DNA from: JBGTNQ01 sp038212375
GTDB lineage: Bacteria; Patescibacteriota; Minisyncoccia; Phycocordibacterales; Zambryskibacteraceae
Assembly: GCA_038212375.1 (NCBI GenBank)
Contig: JBBQUO010000002.1
Coordinates: 1 to 45,783, forward strand
Direction: 5' to 3'
DNA: 45,783 nt
This document shows, piece by piece, positions 1 to 8,981 of the stretch. Numbering within the stretch: position 1 is the first letter of the stretch; each line of letters opens with the position of its first letter. A program made the translations under genes and the position numbers. The notes beneath the pieces are model-generated. The model was not told the DNA's origin, did no database searches, and was given only the letters and a program-made list of their open reading frames with translations.

Positions 1-3000
1 GTTGTCAACATCATGGACAGTTTCCGGAGGTATTCAAAGTCCAAACCCAACTTCTGGTTCAGGATCGAGCCTAACTCATACGGTATACCCAAGCTCATCA
101 GGTTCAACAATCTCTGTTGGAGGTTATCCCGCAACACTACCTGGAAATTATAATTTTTTTTCAGTTACAAATTCTGATGGAGGCGGATCTTCGGTTTTTA
201 TAACATCAGGTCAAAGTAAGTCAGTGACTATTGTGTATAGGAATAACTTAACGCCACTTTGTATTATTTCTCTATCTGCAAACACAACAAATGTAAACTC
301 AGGTTCTCCGGTAACTCTTACGTGGAGTTCGACAAATACCACCTCAATCTCTAGTACTGGATTTAATGCAAATGGAGCTTCACAAAATTCTGCAGGAGTC
401 GTTGTTAATCCGAATACCACCACCACCTATACAATTAACGGTACTGACTCAGGTGGTGGGTGTAGTAGTTCGGTAACAGTTACAGTAACTTCTGGACCAG
501 TAACGCCATTTGTAAATTTGTACGCAAATGCAAATCATCCATCAATTACCATTGCAAGTGGACAGTCGGTGACGCTTTCATGGAATGCGGGGAATGCTAC
601 AAGTTGTACAGGGAGTGGGGGTACGCTTACCGGCGATCGTTTTGTAGGAGGTGGATCACTTTCGAGTGGGCCGCTTAGTAGTTCTATTACCTACAGTATT
701 ACGTGTGTAAATGGTGGTCAAAGTGCAACTGATGCAGTCACGGTAAACATTGGAGTTGCCACGCCACCACCAACGGTCAAACTTACTGCAAATCCAAACT
801 CAGGAACTGTAAATGTTGTGAACCCTACTCTCACTTGGACGGTAAGTGACGCATTAGCGACATGTAATGCAGGTGGAGATTGGACAGGAAGTGGATGGCT
901 TGGGGGAGGGTCACAGTCACAAGGTGTACTTACTCAAGTAAAAACGTATAGCTATACGTTAACCTGTACTAATAGCGGTGGATCAAACTCCGCAAATGAA
1001 ACTGTTGTGGTCAGTTCTGGACCCCCAAGTAATGGTATCACCGTTAATCTCAGTGCAAATCCTACATCAGGTAATGCGGGTGTAGTAAACCCGACACTTA
1101 CATGGACATCAAGTGATCCATCTGCGAGTTGTACTGCTGGTGGCGACTGGTCAGGAAACAGATCTACATCAGGATCGCAGTCTCAAGGGGTACTCAATCA
1201 GGTGAAGGTATACAACTATACGATGAACTGTACTAATGGCGGAAACTATGGAAATGGATCTGCATCGGTTACGGTAGGAAGTGGTGGACTAGGCTTTTCA
1301 GTACAGCTGACTCTCACTCCATCAAGTGGAGCTGCGGGGTCTCTTGATTCAAGTATTTATTGGACTTCTTCTGGAGGTTTTGATTATTGTCTAGCATCAT
1401 TCAGGAGTACTGGAGGAGATAGTGCTGGAGGATGGAATGGATTTGTAAATGTCTTCGGCATGCAGCAGACAGGGATAAGAATGAATCCAGGAATTGATAC
1501 CTATACTCTTACTTGTTACACCGGATCAACTCCAGTTTCAGTCTCTAGAAATCTTAATATTTCAGGGGGAAGTCCTACGGCAACCGTTACGGTAAATTCT
1601 AATCGCCCAAGTGCATGGACTATAAGTCCAAACACGAGTCCATCTTCTGGTTCTGGAACAACACAGAATCATACCGTTGATACTACTTATGGTCCTGTAA
1701 ATGTCACACTGTCCGGAATAACAGATATCCCTGGGTATTCATATGCAGTAACAAACTCAACAGGATCGGGCGGTAATACTATGAGTGTTGCTGGTGGAAC
1801 AAGTAAAACATTTACCATTACATACACGCAGATAGCGCCTCAAGTTTTCCTATTTGCGAATCCTTGGACTATTAATTCTGGAGATCAAGTTACATTTACC
1901 TACTTATATGCATACGCAACATCTTGTACGTTGGTAGATAATGCCACCGCAGCAACACTTGCTTCATGGTCAGGTGTATCATCTCCGACACAGGCATCAG
2001 GTTCATTTACTACTGCAAATGGTCAAGTTACGTCGACTCGACTTTTTACGTTCACTTGCGTTGGACCTGGAGGCACAACACCAGCTCTCACTCAGGTGGT
2101 GGTAAATCCCGTAGCGGCTTGTGTGGCCCCAGCTACAAACGGATTTACCGGTTGCTACTACAATGGCATGGCATTCGATACATTTAAACTCTCTCGTGCC
2201 GATGCATACCCACTGAACTTCAATTGGGGTACCGGATCTCCTGATCCATTAGTGAACGTTGATAATTTCTCAGCAAAATGGAGTGGAAACTTTACCTTTA
2301 CGAACAACACATATCGATTTACCACAACAGCAGATGATGGGGTAAGAGTATATGTCGATGGAGTGCTCAAGATAAATCAGTGGATAGATCAAGGACCTAC
2401 GACATATACTGCTGACGTAGCTATGTCTGCGGGAACTCATCTCATCACCATGGAGTATTACGAAAGAGGGGGAGGGGCAGTCGCAGCACTCTCTTGGGCA
2501 CCACTTGCTGCTACAAATGCGAATGTTACTGTAAACTCAAATCTCAGTACATCGTGGACACTTTCTCCAAACGCTAGTCCAGTAAATGGATCAGGAACTT
2601 CACAAGTTCATTCTATTTCGAACGCTCAGGCGGGTGTACTTGAAACAATCTCAAGTATTCCTTCTATTGCTGGGTATACCTACACTGTCACCAACTCACA
2701 AGGAGGCGGGTCTTCGATGACTGTGTTTGGAGGCAATAGTGAGTCGTTCACTATTGCGTACACGTCTTCAAGTGTATTTGACTATTCACTTTCAAATAAT
2801 GGAAATGTAATTGTTACAGAAAATGCTGGAACCGCAAATGGTCAGTCGGTAGTAACTGCGAGCCTTGTATCAGCACCAGCGAATGCAGTAACCTTTACCG
2901 CGACTGGAATGCCTTCTGGTGTGACCGTTTCATATGCGAATCAAGGATGTAGTCCGACATGTTCAGCTACTATTCAATTTGCAGTACCTTCATCAGTTAC

Positions 3001-3373
3001 TCCAGGTACCTATGCCGTTACAGTGACAGGAGTTGCAGGGGGGATCACTCGAAGTACGAACTTTAATCTTGTCATCAACCCTTCCCCGGTATTTACTGGC
3101 GCAATGTCAGTTAATCCCCCCGCAGGAGTTATTGGTCAAACGGTAACATGGACCTGTTCTGCAAGTGGTGGAACTGGGCCATATACGTACACATGGAATG
3201 GTACTGATTTCCCAGTCGTACCGCTGACACAAAATACTGTAAGTATTACCTATCAAACTGTAGGTACGAAGACTGCGAGTGCAACGATCACAGATACAAG
3301 TGACGGAAAAACAACTCAATGTGCGCAGAAATCTGTAATCGTCTCTATTAATCCAGTGTATAAGGAGTTCTAA
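1..3373 (+). CDS. Giant secreted Ig-like/PA14 repeat protein (5' end outside window)
   Basis: The open frame runs from the window edge, so the N-terminus is missing. The TTG at position 2 is internal, because the same STSWT-type segment recurs inside the protein. About 1120 residues are visible. A module of about 85 residues (SxWTxSPNxSPxxGSGT ... SFTIxYT) appears three times, near residues 1-82, 528-611 and 840-923. Several Ig-like modules (LSANPxSG, LTWTSSD, a Cys pair, GGDWSG, GSQSQGVL) fill residues 86-520. A PA14 domain spans about 706-831 (GCYYNGMAF, DDGVRVYVDG, HLITMEYYE, ALSW), a fold that usually binds glycans. The C-terminus has two more Ig/PKD-like domains. No C-terminal membrane anchor or LPXTG is visible. 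It is probably a cell-surface or secreted adhesin; its proximity to the pilus operon is suggestive only. It is followed by a strong terminator. Confidence 0.85.
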   Translation, partial: LSTSWTVSGGIQSPNPTSGSGSSLTHTVYPSSSGSTISVGGYPATLPGNYNFFSVTNSDGGGSSVFITSGQSKSVTIVYRNNLTPLCIISLSANTTNVNSGSPVTLTWSSTNTTSISSTGFNANGASQNSAGVVVNPNTTTTYTINGTDSGGGCSSSVTVTVTSGPVTPFVNLYANANHPSITIASGQSVTLSWNAGNATSCTGSGGTLTGDRFVGGGSLSSGPLSSSITYSITCVNGGQSATDAVTVNIGVATPPPTVKLTANPNSGTVNVVNPTLTWTVSDALATCNAGGDWTGSGWLGGGSQSQGVLTQVKTYSYTLTCTNSGGSNSANETVVVSSGPPSNGITVNLSANPTSGNAGVVNPTLTWTSSDPSASCTAGGDWSGNRSTSGSQSQGVLNQVKVYNYTMNCTNGGNYGNGSASVTVGSGGLGFSVQLTLTPSSGAAGSLDSSIYWTSSGGFDYCLASFRSTGGDSAGGWNGFVNVFGMQQTGIRMNPGIDTYTLTCYTGSTPVSVSRNLNISGGSPTATVTVNSNRPSAWTISPNTSPSSGSGTTQNHTVDTTYGPVNVTLSGITDIPGYSYAVTNSTGSGGNTMSVAGGTSKTFTITYTQIAPQVFLFANPWTINSGDQVTFTYLYAYATSCTLVDNATAATLASWSGVSSPTQASGSFTTANGQVTSTRLFTFTCVGPGGTTPALTQVVVNPVAACVAPATNGFTGCYYNGMAFDTFKLSRADAYPLNFNWGTGSPDPLVNVDNFSAKWSGNFTFTNNTYRFTTTADDGVRVYVDGVLKINQWIDQGPTTYTADVAMSAGTHLITMEYYERGGGAVAALSWAPLAATNANVTVNSNLSTSWTLSPNASPVNGSGTSQVHSISNAQAGVLETISSIPSIAGYTYTVTNSQGGGSSMTVFGGNSESFTIAYTSSSVFDYSLSNNGNVIVTENAGTANGQSVVTASLVSAPANAVTFTATGMPSGVTVSYANQGCSPTCSATIQFAVPSSVTPGTYAVTVTGVAGGITRSTNFNLVINPSPVFTGAMSVNPPAGVIGQTVTWTCSASGGTGPYTYTWNGTDFPVVPLTQNTVSITYQTVGTKTASATITDTSDGKTTQCAQKSVIVSINPVYKEF

Positions 3374-3418
3374 GGAAACACTGAATCGAGAATATAAGAG
3401 TTGTACAGAAAAAGAAAT

Positions 3419-3453
3419 GAAAACCGCATCGCCTTTCAGGCGATGCGGTTTTC
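3419..3453 (+). terminator. Rho-independent terminator after the surface protein
   Basis: A perfect 15-bp stem GAAAACCGCATCGCC / GGCGATGCGGTTTTC with a 5-base loop lies 45 bases after the stop codon. It separates the surface protein from the pilus operon. Confidence 0.9.
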
Positions 3454-3478
3454 TGTGCACAACAATTTATCGTAACTT

Positions 3479-3487
3479 TGTTACAAT
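3479..3487 (+). promoter_or_regulatory. Extended -10 promoter candidate for the pilus operon
   Basis: TGT followed by TACAAT fits an extended -10 element, with no good -35. Transcription would start near 3494 and leave a leader of about 59 bases before pilB. It is the only -10-like site between the preceding terminator and pilB that I find convincing. Confidence 0.45.
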
Positions 3488-3552
3488 ACAGTGAAAGAAC
3501 ATTGTAATTACGAATCCGATCATCATTCGTTATTTTCACATTCTTCTCCACT

Positions 3553-5313
3553 ATGCACATCGAAGAAAAACAGTTAAAAGAATTTATCCTCGACTCAGGT
3601 CTTGTGTCGCGCGCAGACCTCACACTTGCGCTCAAAGAAGCAGAAGAAAAGGGAAGTAGTGTTGGGACTATTCTAGTGAATAAGGGAAGTCTCACTGAGG
3701 ATGACCTTCGTCGTATGCAAGCTTACATACTGGGAATTCCATTCGTTGATCTCAAGAGTCAGCGAATGGATTTCGATGTACTCTCACTTATTCCAGAACC
3801 AATCGCACGAAATCACAATATCGTAGCGTTCCGTAAAGTAGGGGAGACTCTTGAGGTCGCAATGCTTGATACCGAAGATCTTGCTGCAATAGACTTTGTT
3901 CGGAAGAAAACAGGACTCAAGATATCTCCTCGTCTTACTGACGGAGAGAGTATGAAGCATGCGCTTCTCAATTATCAAAAGAGTCTCAAGGCTGAATTTG
4001 GAGACATCATTCAAAAAGAAGCTGGAGCAATCAAGGCGGTGGCTGAGAAGAATGGTGATGAACCAGCGAGTGAAGAAGATCTCAAGAAACTCGCAGAAGA
4101 TGTACCAGTGGTTCGTATTGTTGATACACTCCTCAAGCATGCGATCATTCAAGATGCATCCGATATTCATATCGAGCCTGCTGAAACGCAGGTGATCGTG
4201 AGGTATCGTATCGACGGGATTCTTCACGATGCGATGGTATTGCCGAAAAATGTAGCAAGTGGCATTACAGCACGTATTAAGGTGTTGTCGAATCTCAAGC
4301 TTGATGAAAAGCGTATTCCTCAGGACGGACGTTTTAAGATAGACATGAACGGAGAAAAAGTATCGTTCCGTGTCTCAACGCTTCCTGTCTATTACGGCGA
4401 AAAGACAGTTATGCGTTTGCTTCGAGAAAGTGTCTCAGGATTTTCACTCGAGAGTCTTGGTTTTCATGGGGAAGGGCTGGAAAAGCTTCACCGTGCAACC
4501 AAGCTTGCGACCGGTATGATTCTTACCACAGGTCCTACTGGATCTGGAAAGACGACCACCCTCTATACGATGCTCGATATTTTGAATACTCCAGACGTAA
4601 ATATTTCGACCATTGAAGATCCTATTGAATATCAAATGAAACGGGTGAACCAGACCCAAGTAAAGCCAGAAATTGGATTCACATTTTCTTCTGGACTTCG
4701 AACGCTCGTGCGTCAGGACCCAGACGTAATTATGGTAGGAGAAATTCGTGATGGTGAAACGGCGTCTCTTGCGGTGAATGCGTCGCTTACGGGTCACCTC
4801 GTGCTCTCCACGCTCCACACAAACTCTGCAGCAGGAACCATTGCACGACTTGTCGATATGAAGATCGAACCATTCCTTCTTACTTCAACACTTTCGGTTA
4901 TTATCGCTCAACGCCTTATCCGTAGGCTCGCAGACAATAAAGAAAAGTATTTTTTAACAAAGGAAGAAATTGCTCAGCTTGAAAAAATCGTAAACCTCGA
5001 TCGCGTTATGGAATCGCTTGTAGAAGAGAAAATTGTAGAAAAAGGCGCGACTTGGGAAAAGATACCAATGTACAAACCAAAGCCTGGAGCAGATACTGAA
5101 GATGGATATAAGAGTCGTATCGGTATTCACGAAATTTTGCGCGTGAGCCCTGCAATTCGTGATCTCATTATGAAAGGTGTTCCTACTCAGGAGCTTGAAG
5201 ATCAGGCAAAGAAAGAGGGGATGCTTACCATGCTCGAAGATGGCGTGTTCAAAGCAGTGCAAGGTATTACAACGGTCGAAGAGGTGCTCCGTGTAGTTTC
5301 TTCTGACGAATAA
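3553..5313 (+). CDS. pilB: Type IV pilus assembly ATPase PilB (GspE family)
   Basis: 586 residues. The hexameric cytoplasmic ATPase powers pilus extension. The N-terminal GspE_N/MshEN-like region (about 1-150) is followed by the ATPase core: Walker A GPTGSGKT at 327-334, Asp box/Walker B RQDPDVIMVGEIRD at 387-400 and the His box (TGHLVLSTLHTN) at about 413-424. The ATG at 3553 starts the typical MHIEEKQL...GLVSRADL N-terminus. The zinc-binding tetracysteine segment found before the C-terminal GIHEIL stretch in PilB/GspE has no cysteines here. It is replaced by a charged insert (about residues 465-520). First gene of the operon, followed six bases later by pilC. No retraction ATPase (PilT) gene is in this window. 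Confidence 0.95.
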   Translation: MHIEEKQLKEFILDSGLVSRADLTLALKEAEEKGSSVGTILVNKGSLTEDDLRRMQAYILGIPFVDLKSQRMDFDVLSLIPEPIARNHNIVAFRKVGETLEVAMLDTEDLAAIDFVRKKTGLKISPRLTDGESMKHALLNYQKSLKAEFGDIIQKEAGAIKAVAEKNGDEPASEEDLKKLAEDVPVVRIVDTLLKHAIIQDASDIHIEPAETQVIVRYRIDGILHDAMVLPKNVASGITARIKVLSNLKLDEKRIPQDGRFKIDMNGEKVSFRVSTLPVYYGEKTVMRLLRESVSGFSLESLGFHGEGLEKLHRATKLATGMILTTGPTGSGKTTTLYTMLDILNTPDVNISTIEDPIEYQMKRVNQTQVKPEIGFTFSSGLRTLVRQDPDVIMVGEIRDGETASLAVNASLTGHLVLSTLHTNSAAGTIARLVDMKIEPFLLTSTLSVIIAQRLIRRLADNKEKYFLTKEEIAQLEKIVNLDRVMESLVEEKIVEKGATWEKIPMYKPKPGADTEDGYKSRIGIHEILRVSPAIRDLIMKGVPTQELEDQAKKEGMLTMLEDGVFKAVQGITTVEEVLRVVSSDE

Positions 5314-5319
5314 TATCGT

Positions 5320-6537
5320 ATGGCACAATTTTCATTTCGCGCACAAGGAAAAGACGGAAAAATCTATGAAGGTACCATGGAGGCGCCTGACAGATTTGGT
5401 GTGTACCACAAGATTAAAGCTGATGGCGATAGTGTCATTACTGTGACAGAGATGAAAAGTAAGACAGCGCTTTCTTTTCAGGCATTCGATGTATTTTTTG
5501 GAAAAGTAAAAACCCACGAAAAAATTATTTTTGCTCGTAACCTTGCAAGCATGCTTGAAGCAGGACTCCCGGTAACGCGTGCCCTTACTGTTATGGAGAA
5601 ACAGGCAAAAAACAAAAAACTCCAAGCGGTTCTCGGTGCACTTAATAGTGATATCAGTAAAGGAGAAAGTTTGTCTGAGAGTATGAAAAAAGCTCCTGAA
5701 GTATTTTCACCATTATTTATTTCGATGGTAAAAGCAGGAGAAGAGAGTGGAAATCTTGCTGGTGCGCTCAAGGTGGTATCTATTCAAATGGAAAAGACAT
5801 TCACGCTTACCCGTAAAATTCGCGGAGCCCTCATGTATCCAGCTGTTATTCTTTGTATTATGGTACTTATCGGAGTGCTGATGCTCATTTATGTGGTACC
5901 AACACTCACCTCGACATTCGTCGGACTTGGAGTAAAGCTTCCAGCAAGTACGCAGTTTATTATCAACCTCAGTGATTTTTTGAAAAATCACTATCTGATA
6001 ACACTTCTCGGAGTGATAGGAGCTGCAGTTCTTTTTTTGTTTGGCGCGAAGAGTCCAAAAGGAAAAAAAATGATTGATTATTCACTTCTGCGTCTTCCTG
6101 TAGTCGGCATGATCGTAAAAGAGATCAACTCAGCAAGAGCTACACGGACACTTTCTTCGCTGCTTTCTTCTGGTGTAGATATTGTTGTTGCAATTGAGGT
6201 GACTCATGATGTATTGCAGAATTTTTATTATAAGCAAGTACTTGCAGAAGCTCAGGTGACAATTCAAAAAGGTGATCCAATGTCTTCTGTGTTTATTCAA
6301 CATGAAAAACTTTTTCCGATTTTTGTCGGCGAAATGATGGCGGTAGGTGAAGAGACTGGAAAAATGGCAGAAATGCTCCTCGGGGTTGCGGTATTTTATG
6401 AAGATGAAGTTGATCAGAAGACCAAAGATATGTCGACCATCATTGAGCCCATTCTCATGGTGTTTATGGGTGTTGCGGTCGGGTTCTTTGCAATTTCGAT
6501 GATCGCTCCAACATACTCATTGGTAGACGCGATTTAG
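5320..6537 (+). CDS. pilC: Type IV pilus inner-membrane platform protein PilC (GspF family)
   Basis: 405 residues, the usual family length. PilC sits in the cytoplasmic membrane and couples PilB to pilin assembly. Two T2SSF repeats are visible. Each has the FARNLASMLEAGLPVTRAL-like signature: the first near residue 66, the second near 265 (RATRTLSSLLSSGVDIVVAIE). Hydrophobic segments lie near 167-198 (MYPAVILCIMVLIGVLMLIYVVP), 222-243 and 373-398, as expected for the three-helix topology. The GEESGNLAGAL and GEETGKMAEML motifs also repeat. The spacing of six bases from pilB indicates co-transcription. Confidence 0.95.
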   Translation: MAQFSFRAQGKDGKIYEGTMEAPDRFGVYHKIKADGDSVITVTEMKSKTALSFQAFDVFFGKVKTHEKIIFARNLASMLEAGLPVTRALTVMEKQAKNKKLQAVLGALNSDISKGESLSESMKKAPEVFSPLFISMVKAGEESGNLAGALKVVSIQMEKTFTLTRKIRGALMYPAVILCIMVLIGVLMLIYVVPTLTSTFVGLGVKLPASTQFIINLSDFLKNHYLITLLGVIGAAVLFLFGAKSPKGKKMIDYSLLRLPVVGMIVKEINSARATRTLSSLLSSGVDIVVAIEVTHDVLQNFYYKQVLAEAQVTIQKGDPMSSVFIQHEKLFPIFVGEMMAVGEETGKMAEMLLGVAVFYEDEVDQKTKDMSTIIEPILMVFMGVAVGFFAISMIAPTYSLVDAI

Positions 6538-6548
6538 TTTTCTCTGAT

Positions 6549-8357
6549 ATGAAAATATTTTCTTTACAATTTCGGAATACTAAAAGAAACCGAGGATTCA
6601 CACTCCTTGAAGTGATTGTTGGAGCAGCGCTTTTTGCTCTCATTGCCGTTTCGGTATATCAAAGCTTTGCGACACTTACGACTCTCGTTTCAGTCGCAAG
6701 ACTCAAAATCACTGCAACCGATCTTGTAAACGAGCGTCTCGAGCTCATTCGCAATCTCCCTTTTAATCAGGTTGGAGAAGTGGGGGGTATTCCAAGTGGA
6801 GTGCTTAATCACGTTGAAACATTTGTTCGTGATAATAATTCTTTTATCGCAACAACAACGATCCGTAACCTTGACGATCCATTTGATGGAACAATCGGAG
6901 GTGTCCCGAACGATATTTCCCCAGCGGATTACAAAATGGTAGAGATTGATATCAACTGCACTTCCTGTAAAAATTTCCCCCAAATGAATGTTTCGACACA
7001 AGTTGCACCAAAAAATCTTGAAACTGCTTCAACAAATGGTGCCCTGTTTGTCAAAGCGTTTGATGCAAACGGTATTCCGATTCAAAGTGCCAATGTTCAT
7101 ATGGTCAATAATACCGTAACGCCAAATATCGTTGTTGACGATGTAACAAATGCACAAGGTGTTCTTCAAATTATCGATGCTCCACCAGGCGCTAATGCGT
7201 ACCAAGTGACCGTTACAAAGGGTGGGTACACCACTGATCAGTCCTATGCTACCTCGGTTGCCAATCCTCATCCGATCAATCTCAATCCGACTGTTGCGCT
7301 CCAGCAGGTAACACAATCAAGTTTTGTTATCGACAAAGTAAGTTCGATGAACCTTTCTGCCGTTACTGACACCTGTGAACCTGTCCCAGGTCTCACCTTT
7401 GCTGTACAAGGAAACAAGCTCATTGGTACGAATCCAAATGTCTACAAATATAATCAGAACGTTACTCTCGATGGTGCAGGAAAGAAAACATTATCAAATC
7501 TTGATTGGGATACATATGCTATGAATCTGACGAGTGCAGGATATTATCTTGCCGGTGTAAATCCGCTTCTTCCCGTCTCTCTTGCTCCAGGAGCAAGTCA
7601 GGATGTGCAACTCGTAGTAACGAATGAACCCGCATCAGTACTTCTTGTGGCAGTAAAAGATAGCGCTACAAGTCTTCCGCTTTCGGGTGCGACAGTAACA
7701 CTCTCAAAAGTAGGTTATACAGGCATCCTCACAACTGGAAGAGGGTTCCTTAGTCAAACAGACTGGTCAGGTGGCTCTGGTCAAAATGCTCTGGTGGATC
7801 AAGCAAAGTATTTTAGTTCGGACGGGAATATTGGCACCACTAATCCTGTGGGCGATATGAAGCTTAATGTCGCGTTTGGTATTTATGCTTCGAGCGGGAA
7901 TCTTACTTCATCTACGTTTGATACAGGAACAACAAGTAATTTTAATCAGATTACCTGGTCGCCAGGAAGTCAGCCTGTGCAGACAGGAACTCCTAATGTT
8001 CGATTCCAAATCGCAACAAATAATGATGCAACTACGTGGAACTTTATCGGTCCTGACGGAACAAATGGTACTTACTACACATCATCAAATGCAAATATTG
8101 CAAGTGCAAATAATGGTAATCGATATTTTCGATATAAAGCATACCTCGACACTGCAAGTACAACCTATACTCCGACTGTCTCTGATATAGCACTTACGTT
8201 TACATCGAGCTGTATTCCGCCGGGACAAGTTGCTTTCACAGGACTTTCAAATGGGACATATACACTAACGATTAGCTCTGGCGGATATACCACCTATTCT
8301 GGAAGTATTACGATATCGAGCCCTTGGCAGTCCCAGCAAGTTATCCTTTCACCATAA
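6549..8357 (+). CDS. Large prepilin with carboxypeptidase-regulatory-like domains
   Basis: 602 residues. The class III prepilin signal RGFTLLEV has cleavage expected after Gly16, a Phe at +1 and the conserved Glu at +5. It is followed by the hydrophobic pilin helix (GAALFALIAVSVYQSF). Ordinary pilins have 120-200 residues, so the remaining 450 or so are unusual. They contain three segments resembling carboxypeptidase-regulatory/transthyretin-like beta-sandwiches near 160-245, 345-390 and 565-602. Each has a GxxxxGANVxL...GGYTT-like pattern. The middle part (about 390-560) looks like a separate beta-rich domain. It may be a minor pilin at the pilus tip with an adhesive head. Its stop codon overlaps the next start (TAATG), so translation is probably coupled. 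Confidence 0.85.
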   Translation: MKIFSLQFRNTKRNRGFTLLEVIVGAALFALIAVSVYQSFATLTTLVSVARLKITATDLVNERLELIRNLPFNQVGEVGGIPSGVLNHVETFVRDNNSFIATTTIRNLDDPFDGTIGGVPNDISPADYKMVEIDINCTSCKNFPQMNVSTQVAPKNLETASTNGALFVKAFDANGIPIQSANVHMVNNTVTPNIVVDDVTNAQGVLQIIDAPPGANAYQVTVTKGGYTTDQSYATSVANPHPINLNPTVALQQVTQSSFVIDKVSSMNLSAVTDTCEPVPGLTFAVQGNKLIGTNPNVYKYNQNVTLDGAGKKTLSNLDWDTYAMNLTSAGYYLAGVNPLLPVSLAPGASQDVQLVVTNEPASVLLVAVKDSATSLPLSGATVTLSKVGYTGILTTGRGFLSQTDWSGGSGQNALVDQAKYFSSDGNIGTTNPVGDMKLNVAFGIYASSGNLTSSTFDTGTTSNFNQITWSPGSQPVQTGTPNVRFQIATNNDATTWNFIGPDGTNGTYYTSSNANIASANNGNRYFRYKAYLDTASTTYTPTVSDIALTFTSSCIPPGQVAFTGLSNGTYTLTISSGGYTTYSGSITISSPWQSQQVILSP

Positions 8358-8980
8358 TGAAAATCTACCCAAGAAAAAATATGGATAGGGGATTTACTCT
8401 TGCTGAAATTTTGGTCGCCGTAGCTATTTTTGTTGTTGTTGGTCTCGCTATTGCAAACTTTGGGCAAAATATTTTCTCAATCAATACGAGTTTGCAAAAC
8501 AATCTCAGTGCGCAGCTCGATGGACGGCTTGTGCTTAAAAAGCTCATCGCAGAGCTTCGGAGTAGCTCTCCATCAAACCTCGGAGCATATCCAATAGAAA
8601 GTGCAGGGACATCGAGTCTGGTATTTTACAGTAATGTAGACTCCGATTCTTATAAAGAACGAATCCGCTACTACGTAAGTGGGAATTTTCTTATGCGAGG
8701 AGTAATAAAACCGACAGGTTCTCCTCTCACCTATTCGACGGTAAATGAAAAAATTTCAACGGTCGTGCGTGATCTTAAAAATGGAACCTCGACTCCAGTG
8801 TTCGATTATTTTAATGGAAATTATGCAGGGACTTCATCGCCACTCTCTATACCAGTAACACCTTCAGTAATACGACTTGTGCGTGTAACTGTTATCATTG
8901 ATGCAGATCCAAATAAATCTCCTCGTCCAATTATTATCACCTCACAAGGAATGCTTCGTAATTTGAAAGATAATTTTTAA
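8357..8980 (+). CDS. Prepilin-type N-terminal cleavage/methylation protein
   Basis: 207 residues from the ATG at 8357, which shares its A with the stop codon of the preceding prepilin. An upstream in-frame ATG at 8324 exists but would add an unrelated leader, so I prefer 8357. The prepilin signal DRGFTLAEI has Gly12/Phe13 at the cleavage site and Glu17 at +5. It is followed by the hydrophobic helix VAVAIFVVVGLAIANFG. The remainder resembles minor pseudopilins of the PilW/GspJ kind (LDGRLVLKKLIAELRSS, then a beta-rich globular part). It probably assembles with the neighbouring pilins in the priming complex of the pilus. Confidence 0.85.
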   Translation: MKIYPRKNMDRGFTLAEILVAVAIFVVVGLAIANFGQNIFSINTSLQNNLSAQLDGRLVLKKLIAELRSSSPSNLGAYPIESAGTSSLVFYSNVDSDSYKERIRYYVSGNFLMRGVIKPTGSPLTYSTVNEKISTVVRDLKNGTSTPVFDYFNGNYAGTSSPLSIPVTPSVIRLVRVTVIIDADPNKSPRPIIITSQGMLRNLKDNF

Positions 8981-8981
8981 T

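Noticed and set aside
2..4. TTG as the start codon of the first protein
   Set aside because: The first residues match the interior of a repeated module, so the gene extends upstream of the window.
3107..3695. Minus-strand frames around the first terminator
   Set aside because: They are antisense to the surface protein and pilB and pass through the terminator; no start signals.
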